This document shows positions 9,085 through 17,463 of a stretch of 64,000 nucleotides of DNA, in pieces. The notes under the pieces are model-generated. The model saw nothing but the letters and a program-made list of their open reading frames with translations. It did no database searches and was not told the origin of the DNA. This stretch comes from JBBATK01 sp046297095. GTDB taxonomy: Bacteria > Bacteroidota > Ignavibacteria > Kapaibacteriales > NICIL-2. Each line of letters opens with the position of its first letter. The first letter of the stretch is position 1. The position numbers and the translations under genes are program-made. Location of the stretch: positions 38,906 to 102,905 of the forward strand of contig JBKCNS010000031.1 of assembly GCA_046297095.1 (NCBI GenBank). The letters are read 5' to 3'.

Positions 9085-10386
9085 ATGACCCCTCAACAAA
9101 ATCCAATCAGCACACGCCTGCGTCAGGCGCGTGAGGAACGTAATATATCTCCAGGCGACATTCAATCTCGCACGAGCATCCGTGCGCATATAATCGAAGC
9201 AATCGATGCCGGACGTTTTGATGAACTTCCTCCGGTGTATATGCGCTCGTTTCTTCGGCGATATGCCGAGCAAGTGGGTGTTTCCGCAAACGAGATTGAG
9301 ATTCTTATCGATACTCATCTTGACGACTTACTGAACGGTAAAAACAAAGAACAACCCGGAGCTTTGGCCGCATTGAGAATTACAAAGCCAAAGATGCAGG
9401 CACCGATTTCGCTGGAAGGCTCTCCTACCAGACGTCGCGTTCTCATTTTCCTTGTATCGATTTTTGGAATAGCCTGCCTTGCCGGTATCTACCTTTTGCT
9501 GCGAGGCCCGGACGACGGTCCATTTGCAGGCGAGCGCAATGCTGCAGTACGAGATGTAGACTCGCTTCTGGCTCCTTCGCAACCGGCGGGTAGATTGATG
9601 AATTACTTCGGCATTGGCGATCAAGATTCCCTGGTGCTGGAAGCAGTGTGTACGGACACCGCATGGATCAACATTACCGCAGATGGTAGAATCACCGAGG
9701 CGGTTACACTGGAGCCCGGGCAGCAGCGCAGATGGGCCGGCCTGAAGAGCTTTCAGCTTAGTATACGAAATGCGGGCGGGGTCACGCTGAAAAGAAACGG
9801 TACGGAACTGCCTAAAGTTGGTAATCTTGGAGAAACAGTACGATCGATTCGCATCTCCAAAACAGAGTTTATAACCAGTGCTTCTCCCTGGCGTTCACAA
9901 AGAGACACAACCAAGGTGCGGGCGGCCATTACAAGAACCGCACCTGCATCGCCATCAAAACCGTCCACAAGTACAATCCCGGCGCCGAATTCCTCGGTGA
10001 AATCTCTGCCTTCCTCCGGTGCAGCACGACCCGCTGCAACGTCACTTTCTGCGCCAAGTGTATCCAAACCTCGGCCCTCTTCGATATCTCCCGGTGTGGC
10101 GCCAAAGCAGGTAGTCAACCGGCCCGCCGTTCAATTGAACAAGCAAGCAGGTAAGCAACTAATCAAACAACCAATCAAGCAACCAATCAAGCAAGCAGCT
10201 ACAGGGCAAGGCAATCAACCGGTTCGTAATACTCCTCAACAGAGCGGGCGAAAAGTGGTAGTTGTTGTAAGTAAGAAGGCAGCGAGTACAACCGCAGCGC
10301 GCTTAGCCAACGAGAAGAAACTGCGCCTTCAACGCATACAGCGTGAAGCAAAGAAACGGGAACTCACTCCGGTCATCATTCGGTAA
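9085..10386 (+). CDS. rodZ: RodZ-like cytoskeletal membrane protein with extended basic tail
   Basis: A 433-residue RodZ/HTH_25 protein that links MreB to the rod-shape (elongasome) machinery. Residues 1-75 form the helix-turn-helix domain (LRQAREERNIS, DAGRFDELPPVYMRSFLRRYA). A single membrane helix follows near 118-139 after a basic RRR. Residues about 185-255 match the periplasmic DUF4115 beta domain (ACWINI-like region and RWAGLKSFQLSI). The last 160 residues are an unusual Pro/Ser/Lys/Gln-rich tail containing a 12-bp repeat (IKQP units) and ending in a very basic KKLRLQRIQREAKKRE stretch. The window also holds rodA, PBP4 and MltB-type genes, consistent with rod shape. The basic periplasmic tail could touch peptidoglycan or LPS, which is inference. 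Confidence 0.88.
   Translation: MTPQQNPISTRLRQAREERNISPGDIQSRTSIRAHIIEAIDAGRFDELPPVYMRSFLRRYAEQVGVSANEIEILIDTHLDDLLNGKNKEQPGALAALRITKPKMQAPISLEGSPTRRRVLIFLVSIFGIACLAGIYLLLRGPDDGPFAGERNAAVRDVDSLLAPSQPAGRLMNYFGIGDQDSLVLEAVCTDTAWINITADGRITEAVTLEPGQQRRWAGLKSFQLSIRNAGGVTLKRNGTELPKVGNLGETVRSIRISKTEFITSASPWRSQRDTTKVRAAITRTAPASPSKPSTSTIPAPNSSVKSLPSSGAARPAATSLSAPSVSKPRPSSISPGVAPKQVVNRPAVQLNKQAGKQLIKQPIKQPIKQAATGQGNQPVRNTPQQSGRKVVVVVSKKAASTTAARLANEKKLRLQRIQREAKKRELTPVIIR
10161..10196 (+). repeat. 12-bp tandem repeat x3 inside rodZ
   Basis: Three successive 12-base units of the form AATCAAGCAACC encode an Ile-Lys-Gln-Pro type repeat in the RodZ tail. The period is a multiple of three, so the frame is kept. 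Confidence 0.85.
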
Positions 10387-10414
10387 GCAGGCAGCACCCA
10401 ACTGCTCATAGATT

Positions 10415-11383
10415 TCAGTACCGCAGAATGTCGTGAATGCGAATCACTCCAACGCACACGCCTGCTGTACTTACCACCGGCAACACACTGATTTGAGACG
10501 CTCGATTCTCCATAAGATGCAGTGCTTCTTGCAATGTTTGCTCGGGCCGTGCGAACACGGGTTGCTGTGTCATTACTTCGTGCACAGATAGCGTTAACAC
10601 GTCGTCGCGTAGTTGGAGCAGTCGTCGAATATCTCCGTCGGTAACCAGTCCCAAAAGCTGCTGCTCAGCATTCAACACACATACGCATCCCATACCTTTT
10701 TCGCTACCCACGATCAATGCGTCTCTGAGCAGAGCATCGGGCGGTACTATCGGCAACTGATCTCCGTAGTGCATTACTTCGGCCACTGTACGTGTGACAT
10801 TATGGCCAAGCTGACCAGCCGGATGGTGAAACGCAAATTGCTCGGTTGTGCCTCCCATTTCTTCCATAAGAACTACAGCCAGGGCGTCACCCATGGCCAA
10901 TGCAGCTGTTGTGCTTGCCGTAGGGGCAACGTTAAGCGAGCAGGCCTCCCGCTCCACACTGCAGTCCAACACCACATCCAGGCGCTTTGCCAGCGTTGTA
11001 TTCGGCGTGCCGAACAAACCGATCACCGGCACCTTGCGGTCTCGTAGAAATGGCAACAATTCGTGTAGCTCGCTTGTTGTACCGCTCTTGGAAATCATTA
11101 TCACACAGCTACCGGCCGTTACACTGCCTATATCTCCGTGCAATGCCTCTACAGGATGCAGCACGTGCGCCGGCTTTCCTATGCTTGCAAACGTTGCGGC
11201 AATCTTTGCGCCGATCAGAGCGCTCTTTCCTATTCCCACAACAAATACGCGCTGCGCGTCTGCCAAAAGAGTAATAGCGGCGCTGAAGGAAGAATCTATG
11301 CGTTCGGATAGTCGCATCACTCCCTGTGCTTCGGTAAGGAGCACACGGCGCGCTGATTCTATGTGTAGAGAAGAGGGATTCAT
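10415..11383 (-). CDS. kdsD: D-arabinose 5-phosphate isomerase (KdsD/KpsF/GutQ family)
   Basis: Converts ribulose 5-phosphate to arabinose 5-phosphate, the first step of Kdo synthesis for LPS. The protein has 322 residues, the normal length. An N-terminal SIS domain (GIGKSALIGAKIAATFASIG, SKSGTTSEL, NVAPTASTTAALAMGDALAV, then FHHPAGQLG) is followed by two CBS domains from about residue 205 (VMHYGDQLP; VMTQQPVF...RASQISVLPVV). All of this is typical of KdsD. It is convergent with rodZ and sits just upstream of the HIT gene on the opposite strand to rodZ. Together with the MsbA-type transporter it supports an LPS-bearing outer membrane. Confidence 0.93.
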   Translation of the reverse strand: MNPSSLHIESARRVLLTEAQGVMRLSERIDSSFSAAITLLADAQRVFVVGIGKSALIGAKIAATFASIGKPAHVLHPVEALHGDIGSVTAGSCVIMISKSGTTSELHELLPFLRDRKVPVIGLFGTPNTTLAKRLDVVLDCSVEREACSLNVAPTASTTAALAMGDALAVVLMEEMGGTTEQFAFHHPAGQLGHNVTRTVAEVMHYGDQLPIVPPDALLRDALIVGSEKGMGCVCVLNAEQQLLGLVTDGDIRRLLQLRDDVLTLSVHEVMTQQPVFARPEQTLQEALHLMENRASQISVLPVVSTAGVCVGVIRIHDILRY

Positions 11384-11425
11384 GATAGATCGTTTGTAGT
11401 CAGTAATTCAAAAAGCCGTATACGT

Positions 11426-11770
11426 TTAACCCGGAGGCCACTGCAACTCTCTTCCACCAAGCAGATGAGCATGCACATGAAACACCGTTTGCCCCGCGTC
11501 GCCATTGCAATTGAGTACCACGCGGTAACCGCTTTCATGTATGCCCTCTTGCTTTGCAATAGTAGCTGCTGCCCGAAGAATTGATCCCATCACTTCATCG
11601 TCCATCTGCTCAAGATCATTTACGGTTGGGATCTCCTTCTTTGGAATGATAAGCACATGCACCGGAGCTTTAGGTGCAATATCACGGAAGGCCAAAATGC
11701 TCTCCGTTTCGTACACTATATCCGCCGGTATCTCGCGGTTGATAATCTTCGAGAATATCGTTGAGCCCAT
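11426..11770 (-). CDS. hinT: HIT-family nucleotide hydrolase (HinT type)
   Basis: A 114-residue purine nucleoside phosphoramidase-like protein. The catalytic histidine triad is visible as HVHAHLLGG near the C-terminus, and the N-terminus has FSKIINREIPADIVYE, standard for HinT. It probably hydrolyses AMP-linked phosphoramidates in the cytoplasm. The ATG at 11770 has GAGG about seven bases upstream. A terminator hairpin for the upstream T9SS gene lies just before it, so it is likely to have its own promoter; TATTTTTG immediately after the hairpin fits the Bacteroidota -7 consensus but may just be the T-tract. kdsD begins 42 bases downstream on the same strand and may be co-transcribed. Confidence 0.93.
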   Translation of the reverse strand: MGSTIFSKIINREIPADIVYETESILAFRDIAPKAPVHVLIIPKKEIPTVNDLEQMDDEVMGSILRAAATIAKQEGIHESGYRVVLNCNGDAGQTVFHVHAHLLGGRELQWPPG

Positions 11771-11804
11771 TATTACCTCGGTGTTCGTTATACCCCAAAA
11801 ATAA

Positions 11805-11836
11805 AGAGCTCCCTGCAGTTTCCTGCAGGGAGCTCT
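11805..11836 (-). terminator. Strong intrinsic terminator of the giant T9SS gene
   Basis: A perfect 14-bp stem (AGAGCTCCCTGCAG and its complement) closes a four-base loop. Read leftward it is followed by a T-rich TTATTTTT. It begins 23 bases after the stop of the 1570-residue cargo gene. Confidence 0.9.
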
Positions 11837-11859
11837 TCTGTTTTAACTAACTACTTCGC

Positions 11860-14800
11860 TTAGCGAATTACCTTCAGTACACGTGTTTCGATCGGTGCAT
11901 CACCGGCAACGAAACGATAGATGTACGAACCGTTAGCAACCATTGCACCGTCGTTGTTTGTACCGTCCCACTCAGCAGTGTAGCGGCCTGCCGTTACATC
12001 ACCGTCGATGAGTGTCTTCACAACATTACCCATCAGGTCAACGATGTCAACCTTAACGCGTGATGCAGAAGAAACGGTATAGTTCAACGTTGTGGTTCTT
12101 GTGCCTTCCACAAACGGGTTGGGGCCCAAGGACTCGATGTTCGCTGTGCTATTCGTACCATCGAAGGAGAACTTCAATGTTTGCGAGTAGGTAGCAGAGC
12201 CATCAAGATCCACTTGACGCAAGCGGTACTCATAGGTTGATCCCATGGTAACGTTCTTGTCGGTGTAGTTGTAGTTCAAATCTTGGGTAGAGTTACCGTT
12301 TGCACCGGCCTTGGAACCGATGAAACCAAGATCAGCCCATGTTTGATCGCCATTTACACGACGCTCAACATTGAAGCCACTGTTGTTCTTCTCGGAAGCG
12401 GTTTCCCACCAGAGATCTACAGCATTCGAGCGCTTTTGGCCTTCAAACACTGTCAACTCAACAGGTGTAATCTTTACATAAGTTCTATCACCGAATGAAC
12501 GCTGACCCAAATAGGGACGAATCATCGGAATCCATGAACCACGGGTATATGTGGGGCCTACGCCTACCGTACCGCTGAAGTCCAAGTGATTGTAACCTAC
12601 GTTACCGATGGTAGCTGCAAACTGTTGCCACTGACCGCTACGATATGAGTTCTCAAATGCGAAGCGGTTGTCGTTCAACAAGGTACCGTTACGTGTGTAG
12701 CGACGGAAACGCTTATCGAGATACAGGTTGTAGTTCGACTGACCCGGAATAGGTGTGGTATTGTGGTTTCCAAGCTGCAAACCTGAGCGAGCTCCGGTTG
12801 CACCAAGCTCCATACCGATGGTGCTGAGCTGACCAACTGTTACCCAGTACTCACCCGGTCCAAGAACTACCGGTGTCTGATACAAGTATGTAGATACCGT
12901 ATCGTACTTATCTGATTGCAGAATGTCGTCGAAACCACGACCCTTCGTAAGTGTTGTACCTGCGCGGGGCTGTGATGCCGGAACCTGATTAGCATCGTCG
13001 TAAATATTGAAGCGAACGTTGTTCTGGTCCGAGTTCAATGATGCGAAATATGCTTGGAATCCGAAGATTGTATCCTGCGTTGTAAGGTTGAAGCGAACAG
13101 CGATTTGACCGGAACCGGAACCACCCACGTCACCGAATGCTGTGTTAGCATTCCAACCTGCGCTTACGTAACCGAGTGTACCAAGACCCTTACCTACCAG
13201 CGACTGACCCATCAATTGCTGTGTAAACTGAGGAACTTGATTTTGCTCAGATGTAGGATAGTACGAGAATGCCGGAGCAAAGTTCATGGTAGTAACGGAG
13301 TATGTTGAGTCATTCAACGGCTCCAAGTCGCCACCCGGATAATCAACCTTCGCTGTTACGAAGTAATTCTGTGTGTTGGTACCGGTGCGCTGTGAACGGC
13401 GCGCGTTCCAGCTCGGGAACTGAATAAGAATGTCCTTGTTTCCAACCATGAACGGTATTGTTACGAAACGATAGTAAACATATGTTTCGTCGTAGTACTG
13501 CTTGTTGTTGAAATCGTTGGCAATCTTCCATGTGTCGTCCTCACCGATAATTCCCACGCGTACTTTGAACGCCTGAGCATCACGGCCGGTATTGTTTGCA
13601 AGACGCACGGTGATCGGAATGGCTGTAGCCTGGCTAGCAGGTGTTTCCACGAACGGCCACTGTGTGATTACCGACAATGCTTCAATGTCTGTTACTTCCG
13701 ATGGGAAGAGAATACGAACATTCTTTACAAAGAAGTTATCCTGGTCGTCAGAAGGACCGGGGTTCCAGCCGTGACGGTTAGCAGCTACGCGCAAACGGAA
13801 GCGGAAGTTGCGAGCACCATCGTTCGGAGCATTGATAAAGGTATCGGGAATGGGCAGATAAACTTTCTTCCATTCAAAGTCCTTACCATCGTCAAAGAGG
13901 TCAGCGCGAAGACCTACTGCTTGGCTGATAGCTGTATCCTTTACTGCTTCATCATAACCACGACGGAATCCGCCACCACCAAAGATGGAGAATGCAGGAT
14001 TGTCGGTGATTGCAGACTGACCGCAGCAACGTGGGTGCCAGTTCCAAGCAAATGCTGTTGCACCGGGTACGGAGCTTACAACAATGTTGTTCACCTGATC
14101 CAAGCTGGGGCGTGCATACTCAACCAAAAGTTGGTCTGTTCCGCCTGTTTGTGTACCACCGTTTGTTGTTGCTGTCGGGTTACCATTCAATGCCACGCGA
14201 GGCTCAGGTCCGATAAGCGTGTTATCAGCCCATCCACGAGGATAATCCGATTGCTTTTCCGTTCTGTGATATGCCAATGAAAGCACTGCTCTCAAACGAC
14301 CGCGAAGGTCGATGGGGAACGAACGCAACTCATCACCACCGGGTGCTGTAGGAGGCTCACTTCCGTCAATGATACGGTTCAACTGTACAACAGGTGTAGC
14401 AAGCTTGAAGTTGTTGTTGTTTGCAGCAGCATACTCACCACGCGGAGGCGGCGGGTTGTTGGTTGCATTGTCACCGTCGTTTACTTCACCACCGATGTTA
14501 ACCCACTTCAATACCGAAGGCATAGGAGTACCATCGATAACGTGGTATTCACGAATGTCTTCGTTGAATGAGCTCAAGCGACGCATTACGAACAACGTTA
14601 CGTTGGTGGTATCGTCGAAGGGCCATGCGTCTTTAAAACCTTGATCGGTTGAGTCGATAGGTTCAGCGATAATTACAGCGCGGAAACGACCGATCTGGTC
14701 ATCGATAAACTCGTTCGGTTCGAACGGAGGGAACTGAACTTGTACGTATGCATACGGAGGAACGCCGTTTGCACTGGGAGCAGGTGTCGTGGGCTGGAAC

Positions 14801-16572
14801 ACCGGCGGATTCGCCGTGTTGAATGTTCCAAGACGATAACCGCCGATGGTAAAGTTCGTGTTGTCGGAGAAGAAGGAGTTTACACGTACCAAACGGTTGT
14901 AAACTGTTTTCTTCGATGCAAGGTTGATAATGCGGAAACGTGTGCGGAACTTAATGTTCTGCTGCTGGTAGTTAACGCCGTTCGGACCTTGAATGTCGTT
15001 CGACAAGTTTTGGAAAATTGCAATAGGAGTAATACCGCCAAGACGTGAATCACCGGCGAGCAACTCGAAGTTGTTTACGTTAGCCGAGGGTACGGTAACG
15101 GTGTAATCCAGAGGAGCATTGGGGTCACGAGGACGAACGCGATACTCTGTGGTTACAGCGCGTACGGTGTTCTTCCATTGCTTGTAGCAAACTACCAAGC
15201 TCACGCTGGGTGTTTGGTCATCCTGCTGCTGAGTACCGGAAGCAAAAACCTTGGGGTTAGAACCGGGGCTCTGGGTGTAATAAATCGTGTATTGCGTATA
15301 GCGGGTAGGAGTTGTATTTCCTGTGCCTGCGATAGAGTTATACGCGTAGTGACGAGCGGTTCCGCGAACAGCGTTTGTGGTGTTCATACGGAACAGGTTC
15401 GAAGCCGTAAAGGGGAAGTTGTTGATAAACGCAACACCCTGGAAGTCTGTGAAGTATACACAAACCGAAGAGTCGAGACGATTCAAAACAACTGCACAGC
15501 TGGCTTCGATATAATTGGTTGAACCCGGGCGAATGTTCGCTACATAGTTCACTGTTCCCCATGTACCGCCATTACGGTACGCTGTCCATGTACCGCGAGG
15601 TGTGATACGCTGATACCAAATGATCAGTTTGTCACCGCTTACGGAGCGCTTGTAACGTACGCTGGAGAAATCGTCGGTAAGGTTGATCGATGAATTAAAC
15701 ACCGACATCTGAGTATTACCCCAGAACGGCATAATCAACGGAGCACCGTTGGTGAAGTTCGCGATACCTGTGATACCGTTGCCACCGGGAGCGTTTGTGG
15801 GATTACGAATACCATCGCTGGCGTTAGCAATACCTTCTGTGATGGTTGCAGTATTTGCAGCCTTACCCATCGCTACGCAACGATAACCATAGTCATCGGG
15901 AGTGGGATCTTGAGCACCGCTTGCACCTGCAGGGGCGCGTGTATCTTCAGCTTCCGGATCGTAGAACGAGAACACACCGGGCTGAACTTCGCGCTGAACG
16001 CGGGTTCCGTCATCACCGTAGAAGTAACGACGATTGCTCAAACCGATAAGACCATTCGTAGATACATAGAAGCTGTCGTAGCGAATACCGTTAAAGTAGA
16101 ACGGGAAACCAATGGGAATAGGACCTGCAAACGCATTGTCTACAGAGTCTGTACCATATGCAAACTGCGCTGTAAAGGTAGCCGGGTTCTGGAAGAAGGG
16201 CTTTCCTTCAGAATTGTTATCCCAGTATGAGGGAGGGAACTGGTGACCACCCGAAACTACCTTGCGCCATGTCTCAGGCTGATAGTTCAGGTCCACTTCG
16301 TTGTTCGGATTGAGGAAGCCGTAGGGTTTCCAGTAGGTATCCGCGTTATCGTCGCTATCGACGATATAGTATCCGGTCGAAACGGCCGGATCCATGGTTG
16401 TCTTCGTGGGATTGGCCGGTTCCGCGTTGAAGTTCCGAGGATAGGAACCAGGTGTTCCCTGCTTGTACAGGTTACTTCTGCGGAGAGGGTCATTCCCCTT
16501 GCCACTGCCGCCGGCGATAGCACTTCCGGCTACGCAAAGCATCAGGGTAAGTAGTAGCAGTTTGAATCTCAT
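11860..16572 (-). CDS. Very large secreted protein with T9SS type A sorting domain
   Basis: A 1570-residue secreted protein. The start at 16572 gives a textbook signal peptide (MRFKLLLLTLMLCVAGSAIAGG) and has GGGGGA about five bases upstream; the frame runs open for 35 codons further but those residues are not signal-like. The body is Asn/Thr/Gly-rich beta-sandwich material with a PIPIGFPFYFNG...FYVSTNGLIGL segment near residue 160, a pattern common in surface proteins of this group. The last 90 residues are a FlgD-like/T9SS type A sorting domain (GPNPFVEGTRTT, VDIVDLMGNVVKTL, GRYTAEWDGTNNDG, NGSYIYRF, ending RVLKVIR). It is preceded by an Ig-like NVERRVNGDQTW module. It should be exported across the outer membrane and attached to the surface. 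Function beyond structure is unknown. It stands alone with its own terminator, as expected for an abundant product. Confidence 0.85.
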   Translation of the reverse strand: MRFKLLLLTLMLCVAGSAIAGGSGKGNDPLRRSNLYKQGTPGSYPRNFNAEPANPTKTTMDPAVSTGYYIVDSDDNADTYWKPYGFLNPNNEVDLNYQPETWRKVVSGGHQFPPSYWDNNSEGKPFFQNPATFTAQFAYGTDSVDNAFAGPIPIGFPFYFNGIRYDSFYVSTNGLIGLSNRRYFYGDDGTRVQREVQPGVFSFYDPEAEDTRAPAGASGAQDPTPDDYGYRCVAMGKAANTATITEGIANASDGIRNPTNAPGGNGITGIANFTNGAPLIMPFWGNTQMSVFNSSINLTDDFSSVRYKRSVSGDKLIIWYQRITPRGTWTAYRNGGTWGTVNYVANIRPGSTNYIEASCAVVLNRLDSSVCVYFTDFQGVAFINNFPFTASNLFRMNTTNAVRGTARHYAYNSIAGTGNTTPTRYTQYTIYYTQSPGSNPKVFASGTQQQDDQTPSVSLVVCYKQWKNTVRAVTTEYRVRPRDPNAPLDYTVTVPSANVNNFELLAGDSRLGGITPIAIFQNLSNDIQGPNGVNYQQQNIKFRTRFRIINLASKKTVYNRLVRVNSFFSDNTNFTIGGYRLGTFNTANPPVFQPTTPAPSANGVPPYAYVQVQFPPFEPNEFIDDQIGRFRAVIIAEPIDSTDQGFKDAWPFDDTTNVTLFVMRRLSSFNEDIREYHVIDGTPMPSVLKWVNIGGEVNDGDNATNNPPPPRGEYAAANNNNFKLATPVVQLNRIIDGSEPPTAPGGDELRSFPIDLRGRLRAVLSLAYHRTEKQSDYPRGWADNTLIGPEPRVALNGNPTATTNGGTQTGGTDQLLVEYARPSLDQVNNIVVSSVPGATAFAWNWHPRCCGQSAITDNPAFSIFGGGGFRRGYDEAVKDTAISQAVGLRADLFDDGKDFEWKKVYLPIPDTFINAPNDGARNFRFRLRVAANRHGWNPGPSDDQDNFFVKNVRILFPSEVTDIEALSVITQWPFVETPASQATAIPITVRLANNTGRDAQAFKVRVGIIGEDDTWKIANDFNNKQYYDETYVYYRFVTIPFMVGNKDILIQFPSWNARRSQRTGTNTQNYFVTAKVDYPGGDLEPLNDSTYSVTTMNFAPAFSYYPTSEQNQVPQFTQQLMGQSLVGKGLGTLGYVSAGWNANTAFGDVGGSGSGQIAVRFNLTTQDTIFGFQAYFASLNSDQNNVRFNIYDDANQVPASQPRAGTTLTKGRGFDDILQSDKYDTVSTYLYQTPVVLGPGEYWVTVGQLSTIGMELGATGARSGLQLGNHNTTPIPGQSNYNLYLDKRFRRYTRNGTLLNDNRFAFENSYRSGQWQQFAATIGNVGYNHLDFSGTVGVGPTYTRGSWIPMIRPYLGQRSFGDRTYVKITPVELTVFEGQKRSNAVDLWWETASEKNNSGFNVERRVNGDQTWADLGFIGSKAGANGNSTQDLNYNYTDKNVTMGSTYEYRLRQVDLDGSATYSQTLKFSFDGTNSTANIESLGPNPFVEGTRTTTLNYTVSSASRVKVDIVDLMGNVVKTLIDGDVTAGRYTAEWDGTNNDGAMVANGSYIYRFVAGDAPIETRVLKVIR

Positions 16573-16854
16573 GAGATCCCCCAAATGGTTAATAGTGATA
16601 CAAAAATCTTTATGGATATGTTTTTTGCTTTCAATCGAAGTCCCGACTTCACCCTCTGTCATGCCTAAGCCTAGCACTGATGCCCCTTGTAGGACGATTT
16701 TTGCGACACTTCACATTCGCTCCTACACGTTTGCATGCAGGGCGACTCCCCCGGAAGAATCATAAAATCCCCATGAATCGAGCGCAGCTTGATTCACTAA
16801 CCGGTGTAAGTTGATAAAGAATCTTGAAATAATCAAAGATTTTCTTTTTCCACG

Positions 16855-17463
16855 TCAAATCGGCGAAATCTGACGAATTCTGCCGCATTCCGCGGCAAGT
16901 ACTTCCGGGTACACTCTGTGTTCAACTCGTTTGGTTTTTTCGGCCAAACTATTTACCGTCTCGTCCTCGTCTATACCGATTCGCTCACTGTAAATAATCG
17001 CTCCTTCGTCGTATTCAGCGCTTACTGCATGTATTGTTACGCCCGTAACCGCTTCCTTGCCTTCCAGTACCGCTTGAAAAACATTCTTTCCGTACATACC
17101 CTTGCCTCCATACTTGGGCAACAACGACGGATGAATGTTGATGATTTTTTCTTTAAAAACCTGCAATAATTCTGATGGGATCTTTCGAAGAAACCCTGCC
17201 AAACAAATAAACTCTGCCCCGCAAGCCCCCAGGTGCATCAACACGTCCTTGGCAATGTCTGTTTCATCTCGCTTGTCGAACGAGATAAAAAATGAAGGAA
17301 CACTATACTCCTCAGACACGCGCAATACTCCCGCATTCGGTTTGTTCGTGATTACACAAACAACTTTATATGGGCAGTCCTTTGTTGTACGTTCATATTG
17401 GATCAGAGCTGCCGCATTCGTTCCCTCGCCGGACGCCAATACGGCTACGCGCACCTTATTCAT
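16855..17463 (-). CDS. purN: Phosphoribosylglycinamide formyltransferase (GART)
   Basis: Third step of purine synthesis: transfers a formyl group from 10-formyl-THF to GAR. At 202 residues it has the normal PurN length. Visible motifs are VAVLASGEGTNAAAL at the N-terminus, AGFLRKIP, the catalytic NIHPSLLPKYGGKGMYG loop, and the TGVTIHAVSAEYDEG segment with the conserved aspartate. The GKGMYG form is typical of Bacteroidota enzymes. Its start overlaps the stop of the upstream unknown dehydrogenase by four bases (ATGA), so the two are translationally coupled. purM and purC are elsewhere in the window, not in an operon with it. Confidence 0.95.
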   Translation of the reverse strand: MNKVRVAVLASGEGTNAAALIQYERTTKDCPYKVVCVITNKPNAGVLRVSEEYSVPSFFISFDKRDETDIAKDVLMHLGACGAEFICLAGFLRKIPSELLQVFKEKIINIHPSLLPKYGGKGMYGKNVFQAVLEGKEAVTGVTIHAVSAEYDEGAIIYSERIGIDEDETVNSLAEKTKRVEHRVYPEVLAAECGRIRQISPI

